Assembly (NCBI GenBank): GCA_019456195.1
Contig: VRUK01000028.1
Span: 14,717 to 55,075 of the forward strand
Direction of reading: 5' to 3'
DNA from: Planctomycetota bacterium
GTDB lineage: Bacteria; Planctomycetota; Phycisphaerae; Sedimentisphaerales; Anaerobacaceae
DNA: 40,359 nt
Part shown: positions 8,988-16,160 of the stretch, piece by piece
How the letters are laid out: each line of letters starts with the position of its first letter
Numbering within the stretch: the stretch's first letter is position 1
Made by a program: the position numbers and the translations under genes
Notes under the pieces: model-generated
What the model was told of the DNA's origin: nothing
Seen by the model: only the letters and a program-made list of their open reading frames with translations
Database searches by the model: none

Positions 8988-9221
8988 TTGATTCACTATA
9001 TTAGGGTAATACAAAATATACCATTCAGTCACAGCAAGGGTGAGACATTTGCCGCCCAATATCAACAAGAAAATAGAGAGACATTATCAAATGAAGCAGA
9101 AATTGTACAAGGGATAAGGACAAGTAATCTCTTGATCCACCCCCTTGAGACCTTAGCGCAGAAGTCAAAGAAGATAATACAAGGCTTATATGTACCAAGA
9201 AATGTTAGTCCTGAAAAATAA
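8988..9221 (+). CDS. Doubtful small hypothetical protein
   Basis: A 77-codon frame opening with TTG directly after TAAGGAG, which leaves no normal spacing between ribosome binding site and start. The predicted peptide is hydrophilic, without signal peptide, membrane segment or recognisable motif. It lies in a stretch that otherwise looks decayed. It is listed because nothing else explains the open frame; chance is a good alternative. Confidence 0.18.
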   Translation: MIHYIRVIQNIPFSHSKGETFAAQYQQENRETLSNEAEIVQGIRTSNLLIHPLETLAQKSKKIIQGLYVPRNVSPEK

Positions 9222-9266
9222 CAGGCTAACAAATCTCGTATTCAGGACAGTGGGAAAGGGTATTGT

Positions 9267-9593
9267 ATGAAAAACATACTTGAAAAATTAAACTGGTCGC
9301 TTCTGATGTCCCGTAGAGCCTATATGTGGGCACCCACCTTCCAGTTATCGTAAAGCCCTGCAGAGTTTACTTACTGTCAGTATGAATCTTCAAAACAGGA
9401 TTTCGGATGTCTTGATGCTAAACTGGACGCGGCGATACAGGCAATGCATAATCCCGATGCGAACAATGGTTTGGCATCCATCGAATCGCTGCAAGATTTG
9501 GTCAACTCTGTTGCGGTCTGGAATGGCGAGCAGATTCAGCAAGCTGATGCAGATAACCTGACCTCCGCCGATCGTAAAGTTGCAGATTCGTAA
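9267..9593 (+). pseudogene. Remnant of an unidentified protein (one in-frame stop)
   Basis: From ATG 9267 the frame reads MKNILEKLNWSLLMSRRAYM, meets TAA at 9351-9353, then stays open to TAA at 9591-9593. The last 60 residues look genuine: LDAKLDAAIQAMHNPDAN, then SIESLQDLVNSVAVWNGEQ and ADADNLTSADRKVADS. This pattern resembles short helical C-terminal regions I recall from secreted planctomycete proteins, but I cannot name the family. It ends 20 bases before the next start, so it may be the leftover 3' end of a gene once co-transcribed with the beta-helix protein. Confidence 0.35.
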
Positions 9594-9613
9594 CAAAAAA
9601 AAAGGAGAATATT

Positions 9614-10906
9614 ATGAAAGCTGTTCCAATGCACATTTCTGGGGAGAACTGTATTACGCACAGAAAGAATTTCAGAATACTGCTTGCGAGTTGCCTGCTT
9701 GTTGCGGCGATGCGAAGCACCATAGTCGCAGGAACAATCTATGTAGATAGCAGAGCCGACGGAAGCAATAACGGATCAAGCTGGGCAGATGCCTACAAGT
9801 ATCTTCAGGATGCTCTGGCTGACGCTGATTCTGCTGAGAAACCGGTGGAGATTCTGATAGCTCAAGGCGTTTACAAGCCAGATCAGGGAAGGGGTAAGAA
9901 TCCTAATGACCGTGGTACGACATTCCAGATGATTAATGGCGTTGCGTTCAAAGGCGGATTCGCTGGCTCAGACGCACCAAACCCAGACGCAAGAGACATT
10001 CGTCTGTATAAGACTGTCCTCAGCGGCGATTTGACCGGTAATGACGTTGCTGTAAATGATCCACGTGACTTACTTGACGAGTCCACCAGAACTGAGAACA
10101 GCTACCACGTTGTGACCAGCAATATGACTGGCAAAACGGCTGTACTTGACGGCTTAACTATCACTGCCGGGAGTCGAAATGGAATGTATAACAAAAGAGG
10201 GAGCCCTGTCATAATCAACTGCACATTCAGTGAAAACTGCGCAGATCGCTGGGGAGGCGGGATGTGCAACGAAAATGGCAGCCCGAGCCTAAGCCACTGT
10301 ATATTTAGTCGGAACTTGGCACAATACGGCGGTGGGATCTGGAACTTTAAAGGCGCTCCGATCCTGACCTGCTGCACTTTCACTGGAAATTCAGCGACGT
10401 ACGGCGGCGCGATTTACAACTATGACAACAGTCACCCTCAGATGACCTGCTGCACTTTCACTGGAAATTCAGCAACGCATGGCGGATGTATATACAATAA
10501 CAAGAACTGCCGACCCATCGTAACCAACTGTACGTTGACGGGGAATTCAGCAAACAGTGATGGCGGTGCGATGCGCAACCTTCACTACTCATCTCCAATT
10601 CTGACCAACTGCATCCTATGGGGCAACTCACCGGATGAGATTATAGATTATTTCATGAGCAGCTCTACCGTCAGCTACAGCTACGTGCAGGGCGGAACGG
10701 GCAATCCTTGGTTTGGAAAAGGCTGTATCGACGGCGACCCGCTTTTTTTTGGCGCCAACAACCTGCGACTGTCACCCGGCTCACCATGCATCGATGCTGG
10801 TGATAATAGCGCCGTGCCTTCTGAAATTACAACGACCATTGACGGTATGCCTCGCATTTTCAATGGGACCGTTGACATGGGGGCATTTGAGGCGGGTTCG
10901 ATTTAG
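9614..10906 (+). CDS. Secreted right-handed parallel beta-helix protein
   Basis: A 430-residue exported protein. A hydrophobic segment at about residues 20-40 (LLASCLLVAAM) acts as signal peptide behind a fairly long basic leader. The mature start has TIYVDSRADGSNNGSSWADA, a signature of planctomycete and related secreted beta-helix proteins. Repeats of the form CTFTGNSATYGGAIYN form helical rungs, with paired cysteines in several rungs. The end, GSPCIDAGDNSA then DGMPRIFNGTVDMGAFE, matches the usual closing segment of choice-of-anchor Q-type proteins. The likely role is carbohydrate binding or surface structure; no catalytic residues can be assigned. The ribosome binding site AAAGGAG lies seven bases before the ATG. 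Two adjacent rungs share a 30-base exact repeat. Confidence 0.88.
   Translation: MKAVPMHISGENCITHRKNFRILLASCLLVAAMRSTIVAGTIYVDSRADGSNNGSSWADAYKYLQDALADADSAEKPVEILIAQGVYKPDQGRGKNPNDRGTTFQMINGVAFKGGFAGSDAPNPDARDIRLYKTVLSGDLTGNDVAVNDPRDLLDESTRTENSYHVVTSNMTGKTAVLDGLTITAGSRNGMYNKRGSPVIINCTFSENCADRWGGGMCNENGSPSLSHCIFSRNLAQYGGGIWNFKGAPILTCCTFTGNSATYGGAIYNYDNSHPQMTCCTFTGNSATHGGCIYNNKNCRPIVTNCTLTGNSANSDGGAMRNLHYSSPILTNCILWGNSPDEIIDYFMSSSTVSYSYVQGGTGNPWFGKGCIDGDPLFFGANNLRLSPGSPCIDAGDNSAVPSEITTTIDGMPRIFNGTVDMGAFEAGSI
10366..10473 (+). repeat. 30-base exact direct repeat between beta-helix rungs
   Basis: The same 30 bases, beginning GACCTGCTGCACTTTCACTG, occur at 10366-10395 and 10444-10473, spaced 78 bases apart (26 residues, one beta-helix rung). 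They encode TCCTFTGNSA twice. Nucleotide identity beyond protein need suggests a recent rung duplication or gene conversion. Confidence 0.85.
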
Positions 10907-11375
10907 GTTCCGGCTAAATGGCTGATGGTTTACCGTCGAGTACAGCTCCTTCAAAAAACTCTTTTTGTGTGATGAAACAAAGTTGCTTTTTTCTTTTAGC
11001 TTGAAACTTCTGGTAAGTTATGTAGAATACATTTTCCTGGTCAGAGAATCAAGTTCATCACAAAAGACTTGTAAGTTACGTGGGTCTGAATTCTGGGACG
11101 ACATTTGGGATGGTATGTTGCTGATGGCAAGGTGCCGCATACCGCTTTGAGACCCGACCTGCCGGATGAGTAGATTTAGAACGGAAATGCCGAACGAGCC
11201 AAAGAGGGCGAGAGAAATAATACAAATTGAAAATATCGATTTAAGAAGCCAGGTACTTTTATTTTTCGAGAGGACAGATCATAATAGCCGCTTTGCTTAG
11301 TGACGTGTTCCCCTGAGAGTGATACGAGAATATCGTCAAGAGCAAACTGAAAACATTTTCACATAAGGAGTTCTC
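10907..11375. other. Intergenic stretch, no supported gene
   Basis: This 469-base stretch follows the beta-helix gene. It contains a 61-codon frame (10965-11150) without a ribosome binding site or recognisable motif, which I do not call. No convincing terminator or promoter was found. The last bases carry the AAGGAG ribosome binding site of the next gene. Confidence 0.5.
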
Positions 11376-11762
11376 ATGAACAAGAAACACCAAAACGCAG
11401 AGGATGAAATCAGCGATCTTAAGAATATGCTGGAAAACTTCGAGAAGGAAAAAGAACGCGTCAGAGCAATTATCGGCAAAATCGGAGGCATACCAAGTTT
11501 TAACACGAAACTGATTAATATTATATTTGTCGTGATAATTATTGTCTCCGGGGTGATTTCCATATTCTCCGAGGAGGGAATGAGGCTGTTGATGATTGAG
11601 TTGACCACGGTGATGCTCTCAGTGAAAATCATCTATATGATACACATCCAGATGCGTGTGAATCACTTCAAATTCTGGATCCTCTCGTCAATCGAATGGC
11701 GCATTAGCGAAATGATGAACGAGGTAAAACAGATCAACGAGATAAAACAAATAAAGGAATAG
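11376..11762 (+). CDS. Small coiled-coil membrane protein of unknown function
   Basis: A 128-residue protein with a clear AAGGAG ribosome binding site. Residues 1-38 are charged and heptad-like (ISDLKNMLENFEKEKERV), predicting a cytoplasmic coiled coil. Two membrane segments follow (about 46-65, INIIFVVIIIVSGVISIF, and 72-93). The tail from about residue 95 is again charged, with NEVKQINEIKQIKE at the end. The pattern suggests a helical hairpin in the inner membrane with both coiled-coil ends in the cytoplasm, perhaps an oligomerising scaffold. I do not recognise a named family. It stands alone, separated from both neighbours by more than 350 bases. Confidence 0.7.
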   Translation: MNKKHQNAEDEISDLKNMLENFEKEKERVRAIIGKIGGIPSFNTKLINIIFVVIIIVSGVISIFSEEGMRLLMIELTTVMLSVKIIYMIHIQMRVNHFKFWILSSIEWRISEMMNEVKQINEIKQIKE

Positions 11763-12209
11763 CTTATCCACAAACGCATATTTCCATATCGGCCGATAAA
11801 AGTTTTCTCAAGCTCTTCCTGCATTCATGGCCATTCATAATAGGGATTGCACTACGCGAAGTAGTGGCTGACCCCACAGCAGAAACAGGCTATCCCTGAT
11901 TACGTAGAGTGTCGATTATTCATATACTGGAATTTGTAGTAAAGGTTTTATGTCATATTAGTGGTTGTATGAGGTTATTTGTTCCAGACTACTTTTGTTT
12001 ACGAAGCAAAATATCTCAGAATATTTGTTTCCATACCCCGAATGTGGGAGCATAGAGTACTGAAATGTATATAAATTTTTCGGAGGGCGATATTTTGCCA
12101 CGATACAAATATTCCCACAAACGTACAATTCTGTTCGGCAGTTTTGAGTTTTTCAGAGAGAATATGGCGGGCATGGTTCATCCGTGAGCAAAAACGGCGG
12201 AGATTTTTC
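11763..12209. other. Leader region upstream of the Rieske/cytochrome b operon
   Basis: This 447-base gap precedes the electron-transfer operon and probably holds its promoter. A small perfect hairpin, CACTAC-GCGAA-GTAGTG, lies at 11850-11866; it has no T-tract and could be a regulatory structure or a weak terminator. The AT-rich part from about 11930 to 12080 is the likeliest promoter position, but I found no confident -35/-10 pair. GGAG at 12199-12202 is the ribosome binding site for the GTG start at 12210. Confidence 0.4.
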
Positions 12210-14123
12210 GTGAGTGCAAAGCGACGTTATAAGGTGGATTTGGCTGACGCCAGATATTTTCAGGAAAGCATCAAGTGCCAAAATGCCTGCCCGGTGGGCA
12301 CCGATGCCTGTGGTTACGTACGCGCCATCGCCCAGGGGGATATTGAAAAGGCCTATCTGACAGTTCGGGGTCCCAATCCTTTGGCTTCGATTTGTGGTCG
12401 TGTGTGCGGCGCGCCTTGCGAGGCGGCTTGCCGGCGGTGTAATATCGACCAGGCCGTTTCCATTAGGGCTTTGAAACGTTTTACAATCGAAGATTTTACC
12501 AGTAAATCCGGAGGGTTTGATCCATCGGAACTGTTGCGTAACGTGATTGACAGCAGCAAGTGGCGACCCAGGCTCAGCAGTGAGGATATGGCTGTTTTGG
12601 CCAGGGCGTTTGATAATCTCGAGCTGCGCCAGCCCACCGGGGAGAAGGTGGCTATCATAGGGTCAGGACCTGCCGGTCTGGCGGCGGGACATGATCTGGC
12701 GATTATGGGCCTGCGTCCGACGATCTACGAGCTGGAGCCGGTTCCGGCGGGTATGTTGGCACTTGGAATTCCCGAGTACCGGTTGCCGCGCCACCTGATC
12801 AAAGCCGAGATTGAAGTCATCCGGCAGTTGGGTGTAGAGATCATCTGCAATATTGAAGTGGGCAGGGATATCAGCTTTGACGAAATCCGCAGGACACATG
12901 CGGCGACCGTAATCGCAGTCGGGGCTAAGCGCTCCAAGCATTTACCCATTCCGGGGCACAACGGAATTGGTGTTATGGGCGGGGTTGACCTGTTGCGTGC
13001 AGTGGCGCTGAATCAATCGTCGCCGCTTTCGAATCGTGTCGTGGTAATAGGAGGCGGCAACGTCGCCTTTGATGTCTCTCGGACTGTTATCCGCCAGGCG
13101 GGGATGGACATCTCACGTACGGCGCTGCGTGCAGAAGGCGTTAGCGAGGTACACCTGTGCAGCCTGGAGAGTATCGAGGATATGCCTGCTGATGATATAG
13201 AGATCATCGAAGGTAACCAGGAGGGGGTTAAGCTGTGTCCCAGTCTGGGGCCGAAGGAAATACATCTCAATGACCAGGGGCATGTTCGGGCGGTAAGCTT
13301 TAAGCGCGTACTCTCAGTATTCAATGAAGAGGGGCGATTTGCGCCAAAGTTTGACGAAAATGACATTACAACAATTGAAGCCGATACAGTGCTGTGGGCG
13401 ATTGGGCAGCAGCCCAACCTCTCCTTCCTGGATCCGGAGAGAGACCGGATCGAGTTTAGTGAACGCGGCATGATTATTATTGAACCCCTGTCACAGCAAT
13501 CGAGCGCACCGGATGTGTTCGTGGCCGGGGATGTGGCCCATGGAGTGGGATTAATGATCGAGGCGGTCGCAAGCGGAAAACGTGTGGCTCGGTCTGTTCA
13601 CAACTTTTTGCGAAATACCAATTCTGTAAGCGGAACTACCAGGCGACACATCCCGCTGTCTCGTTTCACTCGCGAAAGAGACTATGAGAAGCTCAAGCGA
13701 TTGCATGTGCCGTCTGCTCCGGTCGAGGAACGGATGGTCGCCCAGAATATCGAGGTGGAAAAGACTTACTCCTCAGAGCAGGCCCGCTGGGCGGCTGCTC
13801 GGTGTCTGGATTGCGGAGTGAATACGATCTTCGATTCCTCGAAGTGCCTGCTGTGCGGCGGCTGTGTCGATGTTTGTCCTGAAGGTTGTCTTAGAATCGT
13901 CTCCGTCAGCCGGCTTTTGGCTGATGACAAGAGTCAAGCTGCAATAGACAATCTCTGCGGTGACAAGCCCTATGAGGAGGTGTCGGCAATCATAAAGGAT
14001 GAGGCTCGCTGCATTCGCTGCGCGCATTGCGCCGACCGGTGTCCGGTTGGAGCGATTTCAATGGAAACGTATTCATTTGAAGGGAAATGGCATGCAGAAC
14101 GAACTAAGAGGTCCGCGGTTTGA
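12210..14123 (+). CDS. GltD-like FAD/NAD(P) oxidoreductase with N- and C-terminal Fe-S clusters, bc-complex associated
   Basis: A 637-residue flavoprotein. I chose GTG 12210 because GGAG precedes it by seven bases; an upstream TTG at 12144 gives 22 extra basic residues without a ribosome binding site. The N-terminal cysteine domain (CQNACPVGTDACGY, CGRVCGAPCEAACRRC) is the Fe-S module of glutamate-synthase small subunits. Then come an FAD dinucleotide motif (VAIIGSGPAGLAAG), a second Rossmann motif for NAD(P) (VVVIGGGNVAFD) and the FAD-closing VFVAGDVAHG. The C-terminus adds two [4Fe-4S] ferredoxin motifs (CLLCGGCVDVCPEGC and CIRCAHCADRCPVGA). It overlaps the Rieske gene by 32 bases. The position argues for an NAD(P)H- or ferredoxin-linked module docked to the bc-type complex; similar flavoprotein-linked Rieske/cytochrome b loci are known in anammox planctomycetes. 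Direction of electron flow is open. Confidence 0.9.
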   Translation: MSAKRRYKVDLADARYFQESIKCQNACPVGTDACGYVRAIAQGDIEKAYLTVRGPNPLASICGRVCGAPCEAACRRCNIDQAVSIRALKRFTIEDFTSKSGGFDPSELLRNVIDSSKWRPRLSSEDMAVLARAFDNLELRQPTGEKVAIIGSGPAGLAAGHDLAIMGLRPTIYELEPVPAGMLALGIPEYRLPRHLIKAEIEVIRQLGVEIICNIEVGRDISFDEIRRTHAATVIAVGAKRSKHLPIPGHNGIGVMGGVDLLRAVALNQSSPLSNRVVVIGGGNVAFDVSRTVIRQAGMDISRTALRAEGVSEVHLCSLESIEDMPADDIEIIEGNQEGVKLCPSLGPKEIHLNDQGHVRAVSFKRVLSVFNEEGRFAPKFDENDITTIEADTVLWAIGQQPNLSFLDPERDRIEFSERGMIIIEPLSQQSSAPDVFVAGDVAHGVGLMIEAVASGKRVARSVHNFLRNTNSVSGTTRRHIPLSRFTRERDYEKLKRLHVPSAPVEERMVAQNIEVEKTYSSEQARWAAARCLDCGVNTIFDSSKCLLCGGCVDVCPEGCLRIVSVSRLLADDKSQAAIDNLCGDKPYEEVSAIIKDEARCIRCAHCADRCPVGAISMETYSFEGKWHAERTKRSAV

Positions 14124-14574
14124 AAAACTAATTGAGCGGAGAGATGTTTTGGGATTAGGAGCGGCGTGGGCATTCTTCGGTACAATTATTGCGGCAACCA
14201 TTGGCGCGCTGAAGTTGCCTATACCGACGGTTTTCCCGGAGACGGACAGCCGATTTCCTATAGGTAAGCCTGAGGATTTTGCGATGGGCCTGGCCGTACA
14301 CCTATCAAGCCGTCGTCTCTGGGTGTTCTCCGATCAGGATGGTATCGCGGCTGTATCGACGGTATGTCCCCATCTTGGTTGTCTGGTTTTGCGCAAGGAC
14401 AGTGGAGAATTTCTCTGCCCCTGCCATGGGTCCAAATTTAATGCCACCGGCAAAGTACTCAGCGGCCCCCCTCCGCGAGGCTTGTTCTGGGTCGAGATAT
14501 CGCTGGGACCCGACGGCCGGCTTATAGTTGACAGCGAGGTTGAAGTAAGTCACGATGTACGTTTCAAAGTTTAA
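14092..14574 (+). CDS. Rieske [2Fe-2S] protein of a bc-type complex
   Basis: A 160-residue Rieske protein. The ATG at 14092 has AGGGA upstream and lies inside the end of the flavoprotein gene, indicating coupled translation. An ERRDVLGLG stretch followed by a hydrophobic helix (about residues 22-42) forms a Tat-like uncleaved anchor. The cluster-binding motifs are complete: CPHLGC (C92, H94, disulfide C97) and CPCHGS (C109, disulfide C111, H112). A GPPPRGL proline loop follows. The protein should sit with its soluble head outside the cytoplasmic membrane and move between the quinol site of the next gene's cytochrome b and a c-type haem. Confidence 0.95.
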   Translation: MQNELRGPRFEKLIERRDVLGLGAAWAFFGTIIAATIGALKLPIPTVFPETDSRFPIGKPEDFAMGLAVHLSSRRLWVFSDQDGIAAVSTVCPHLGCLVLRKDSGEFLCPCHGSKFNATGKVLSGPPPRGLFWVEISLGPDGRLIVDSEVEVSHDVRFKV

Positions 14575-14583
14575 GGAGCCCGG

Positions 14584-16134
14584 ATGGATTACAATGCGAC
14601 GCGTCAATTTTTCAGCAACATGAAGAACCTTTTACGGAACTTCCCGGGGTCTATAGTTCGTCATGGCAGGCCCACTTCTGACAGGGCGCGCACTCAAACG
14701 GTTGTCCAAAACTTCTTTTTACACATTCATCCGGCCCGAGTACACAGGCATTCACTCAAGTGGAGCGCCACGATGGGCCTGGGAGTCATGATAACAGTGT
14801 TGTTTCTGATCCTCGTGTTTACCGGTATATTGCTAATGTTCTACTACAAACCTTCTGTGGGGGCTGCCTATAACTCTATCAAGGACATTCAGTATGTTGT
14901 GCCCACAGGCAGGATAATACGAAATGTGCATCGCTGGTCGGCACATGGCATGTTAGTGTTGGTGATTCTGCACATGGCGAGGACCTTCTATACATCGGCC
15001 TATAAACAACCGCGGGAGTTTAACTGGGTAATAGGCATGGTGTTACTCATAATCACACTCGCATTGAGCTTTACCGGCTACCTCTTACCGTGGGACCAGT
15101 TGGCCTACTGGGCCGTTACGATCGGCTCAAGTATCGCCGGGTCACCCCGGGATTTGACCGATGCCCTGAATATCACCCAGTACTTCGACCCGGGTGGTTT
15201 TATCAAAGAAGTGCTGCTGGGTGCTCACTTTGTAGGTGAAGAGGCGCTGATTCGTTTCTACACCCTCCACGTCATGATTCTTCCCATCGCCTTGACCACC
15301 ATCCTCGGCGTGCATTTCTGGCGCATACGCAAGGACGGCGGATTGGCGCGTCCTTCATCAATCGATGCGGACGTTTCGGAGGGTGCCAGCCCGGAGGAGG
15401 CGCCGACCAAGAGCTTCGGCCTAATGGCAGTCGTACGAGAGCGGACACCGGCCACGGACCGGGAGATTGACAACCTGGTCCCTACCTGGCCGCGGCTCTT
15501 CCGCCTTGAGGCAATCCTGACTATGATCGTCTTGCTGGTTCTTTTGGGTATCTCCTTGCGGATAGATGCGCCTTTGTCGGAATTAGCTAATCCCACGGTC
15601 CCGGAAAACCCGGCCAAGGCGCCATGGTATTTCCTCGCATTGCAGGAGCTGGTTTCCTACTCGGCATTCGGGGGGGGCATTGTCATTCCGGGAATAATCA
15701 TAATAGGCCTCCTGCTGATTCCTTACCTGGAGCGTGAAGATGAAGATGTAGGGATATGGTTCAGCGGGCCGCGAGGGCGGCGCATCACCGTCATCAGCGC
15801 AGTTTATGCTGCGCTTGTGGGTGTCGGAATGCTGGCGTTTACTGTCAACTACGGCTGGCTGCGAGACTGGCTCCCTGATCTCACACAGCAGTATGCAAGA
15901 ACCACACAGATCGTAATAATGTTCTTTAATCCAGGTATGGTGTTTGTAGTGGCGTGTGCTGGCTGGTCGATTGGACTACTGCGTCGCACGAATTCGACGC
16001 GCATGGCGTCGATAGGGCTTTTTACCTGTTCGTTGGTCTTATTCATAATCCTGACTTATTTCGCCACCGTTCACCGCGGACCAAATTGGGGTTTTTACTG
16101 GTCAAAGGCTCACTGGCCGGCGATCGAACACTAA
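14584..16134 (+). CDS. Cytochrome b of a Rieske/cytochrome b complex (fused b6 plus subunit IV)
   Basis: A 516-residue membrane protein, ten bases after the Rieske stop. The b-haem histidines are H116 and H130 in the second helix (HRWSAHGM...LH) and H229 and H244 in the fourth. Fourteen residues between the second pair is the b6f-like spacing, against thirteen in mitochondrial-type cytochrome b. The quinol-oxidising loop reads ENPAKAPWYF (about 341-350), so the usual PEWY is APWY. A charged insert (about 248-305) links the b6-like half to a subunit-IV-like half with further helices. A hydrophilic 55-residue N-terminal extension precedes helix 1. It should oxidise quinol (or reduce quinone in reverse) and pass electrons to the Rieske protein. 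Confidence 0.95.
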   Translation: MDYNATRQFFSNMKNLLRNFPGSIVRHGRPTSDRARTQTVVQNFFLHIHPARVHRHSLKWSATMGLGVMITVLFLILVFTGILLMFYYKPSVGAAYNSIKDIQYVVPTGRIIRNVHRWSAHGMLVLVILHMARTFYTSAYKQPREFNWVIGMVLLIITLALSFTGYLLPWDQLAYWAVTIGSSIAGSPRDLTDALNITQYFDPGGFIKEVLLGAHFVGEEALIRFYTLHVMILPIALTTILGVHFWRIRKDGGLARPSSIDADVSEGASPEEAPTKSFGLMAVVRERTPATDREIDNLVPTWPRLFRLEAILTMIVLLVLLGISLRIDAPLSELANPTVPENPAKAPWYFLALQELVSYSAFGGGIVIPGIIIIGLLLIPYLEREDEDVGIWFSGPRGRRITVISAVYAALVGVGMLAFTVNYGWLRDWLPDLTQQYARTTQIVIMFFNPGMVFVVACAGWSIGLLRRTNSTRMASIGLFTCSLVLFIILTYFATVHRGPNWGFYWSKAHWPAIEH

Positions 16135-16160
16135 GAGGTTGATAAATAGGAAACATAGTA

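Larger units (their letters stand above)
8555..9613. other. About 1 kb of apparently decayed or non-coding sequence
   Basis: No convincing intact gene fills this stretch. It holds a possible minus-strand gene relic (8642-8800), a short hairpin (8957-8977, stem AAATCAGG/CCTGATTT), a doubtful 77-codon frame (8988-9221) and a plus-strand frame with one internal stop whose second half looks like real protein (9267-9593). The mixture suggests gene erosion after an insertion or deletion event. No tRNA, CRISPR or insertion-sequence ends were seen. Confidence 0.5.

Noticed and set aside
10965..11150. 61-codon plus-strand frame after the beta-helix gene
   Set aside because: No ribosome binding site, no motif, and composition like non-coding DNA.
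12144..12209. Longer N-terminus for the FAD oxidoreductase starting at TTG 12144
   Set aside because: No ribosome binding site there; the GTG at 12210 has GGAG at seven bases and begins just before the conserved domain.
13999..14091. Longer N-terminus for the Rieske protein
   Set aside because: It would overlap the ferredoxin-coding end of the upstream gene by over 120 bases with cysteine codons read out of frame; the ATG at 14092 has a good ribosome binding site and gives the normal length.
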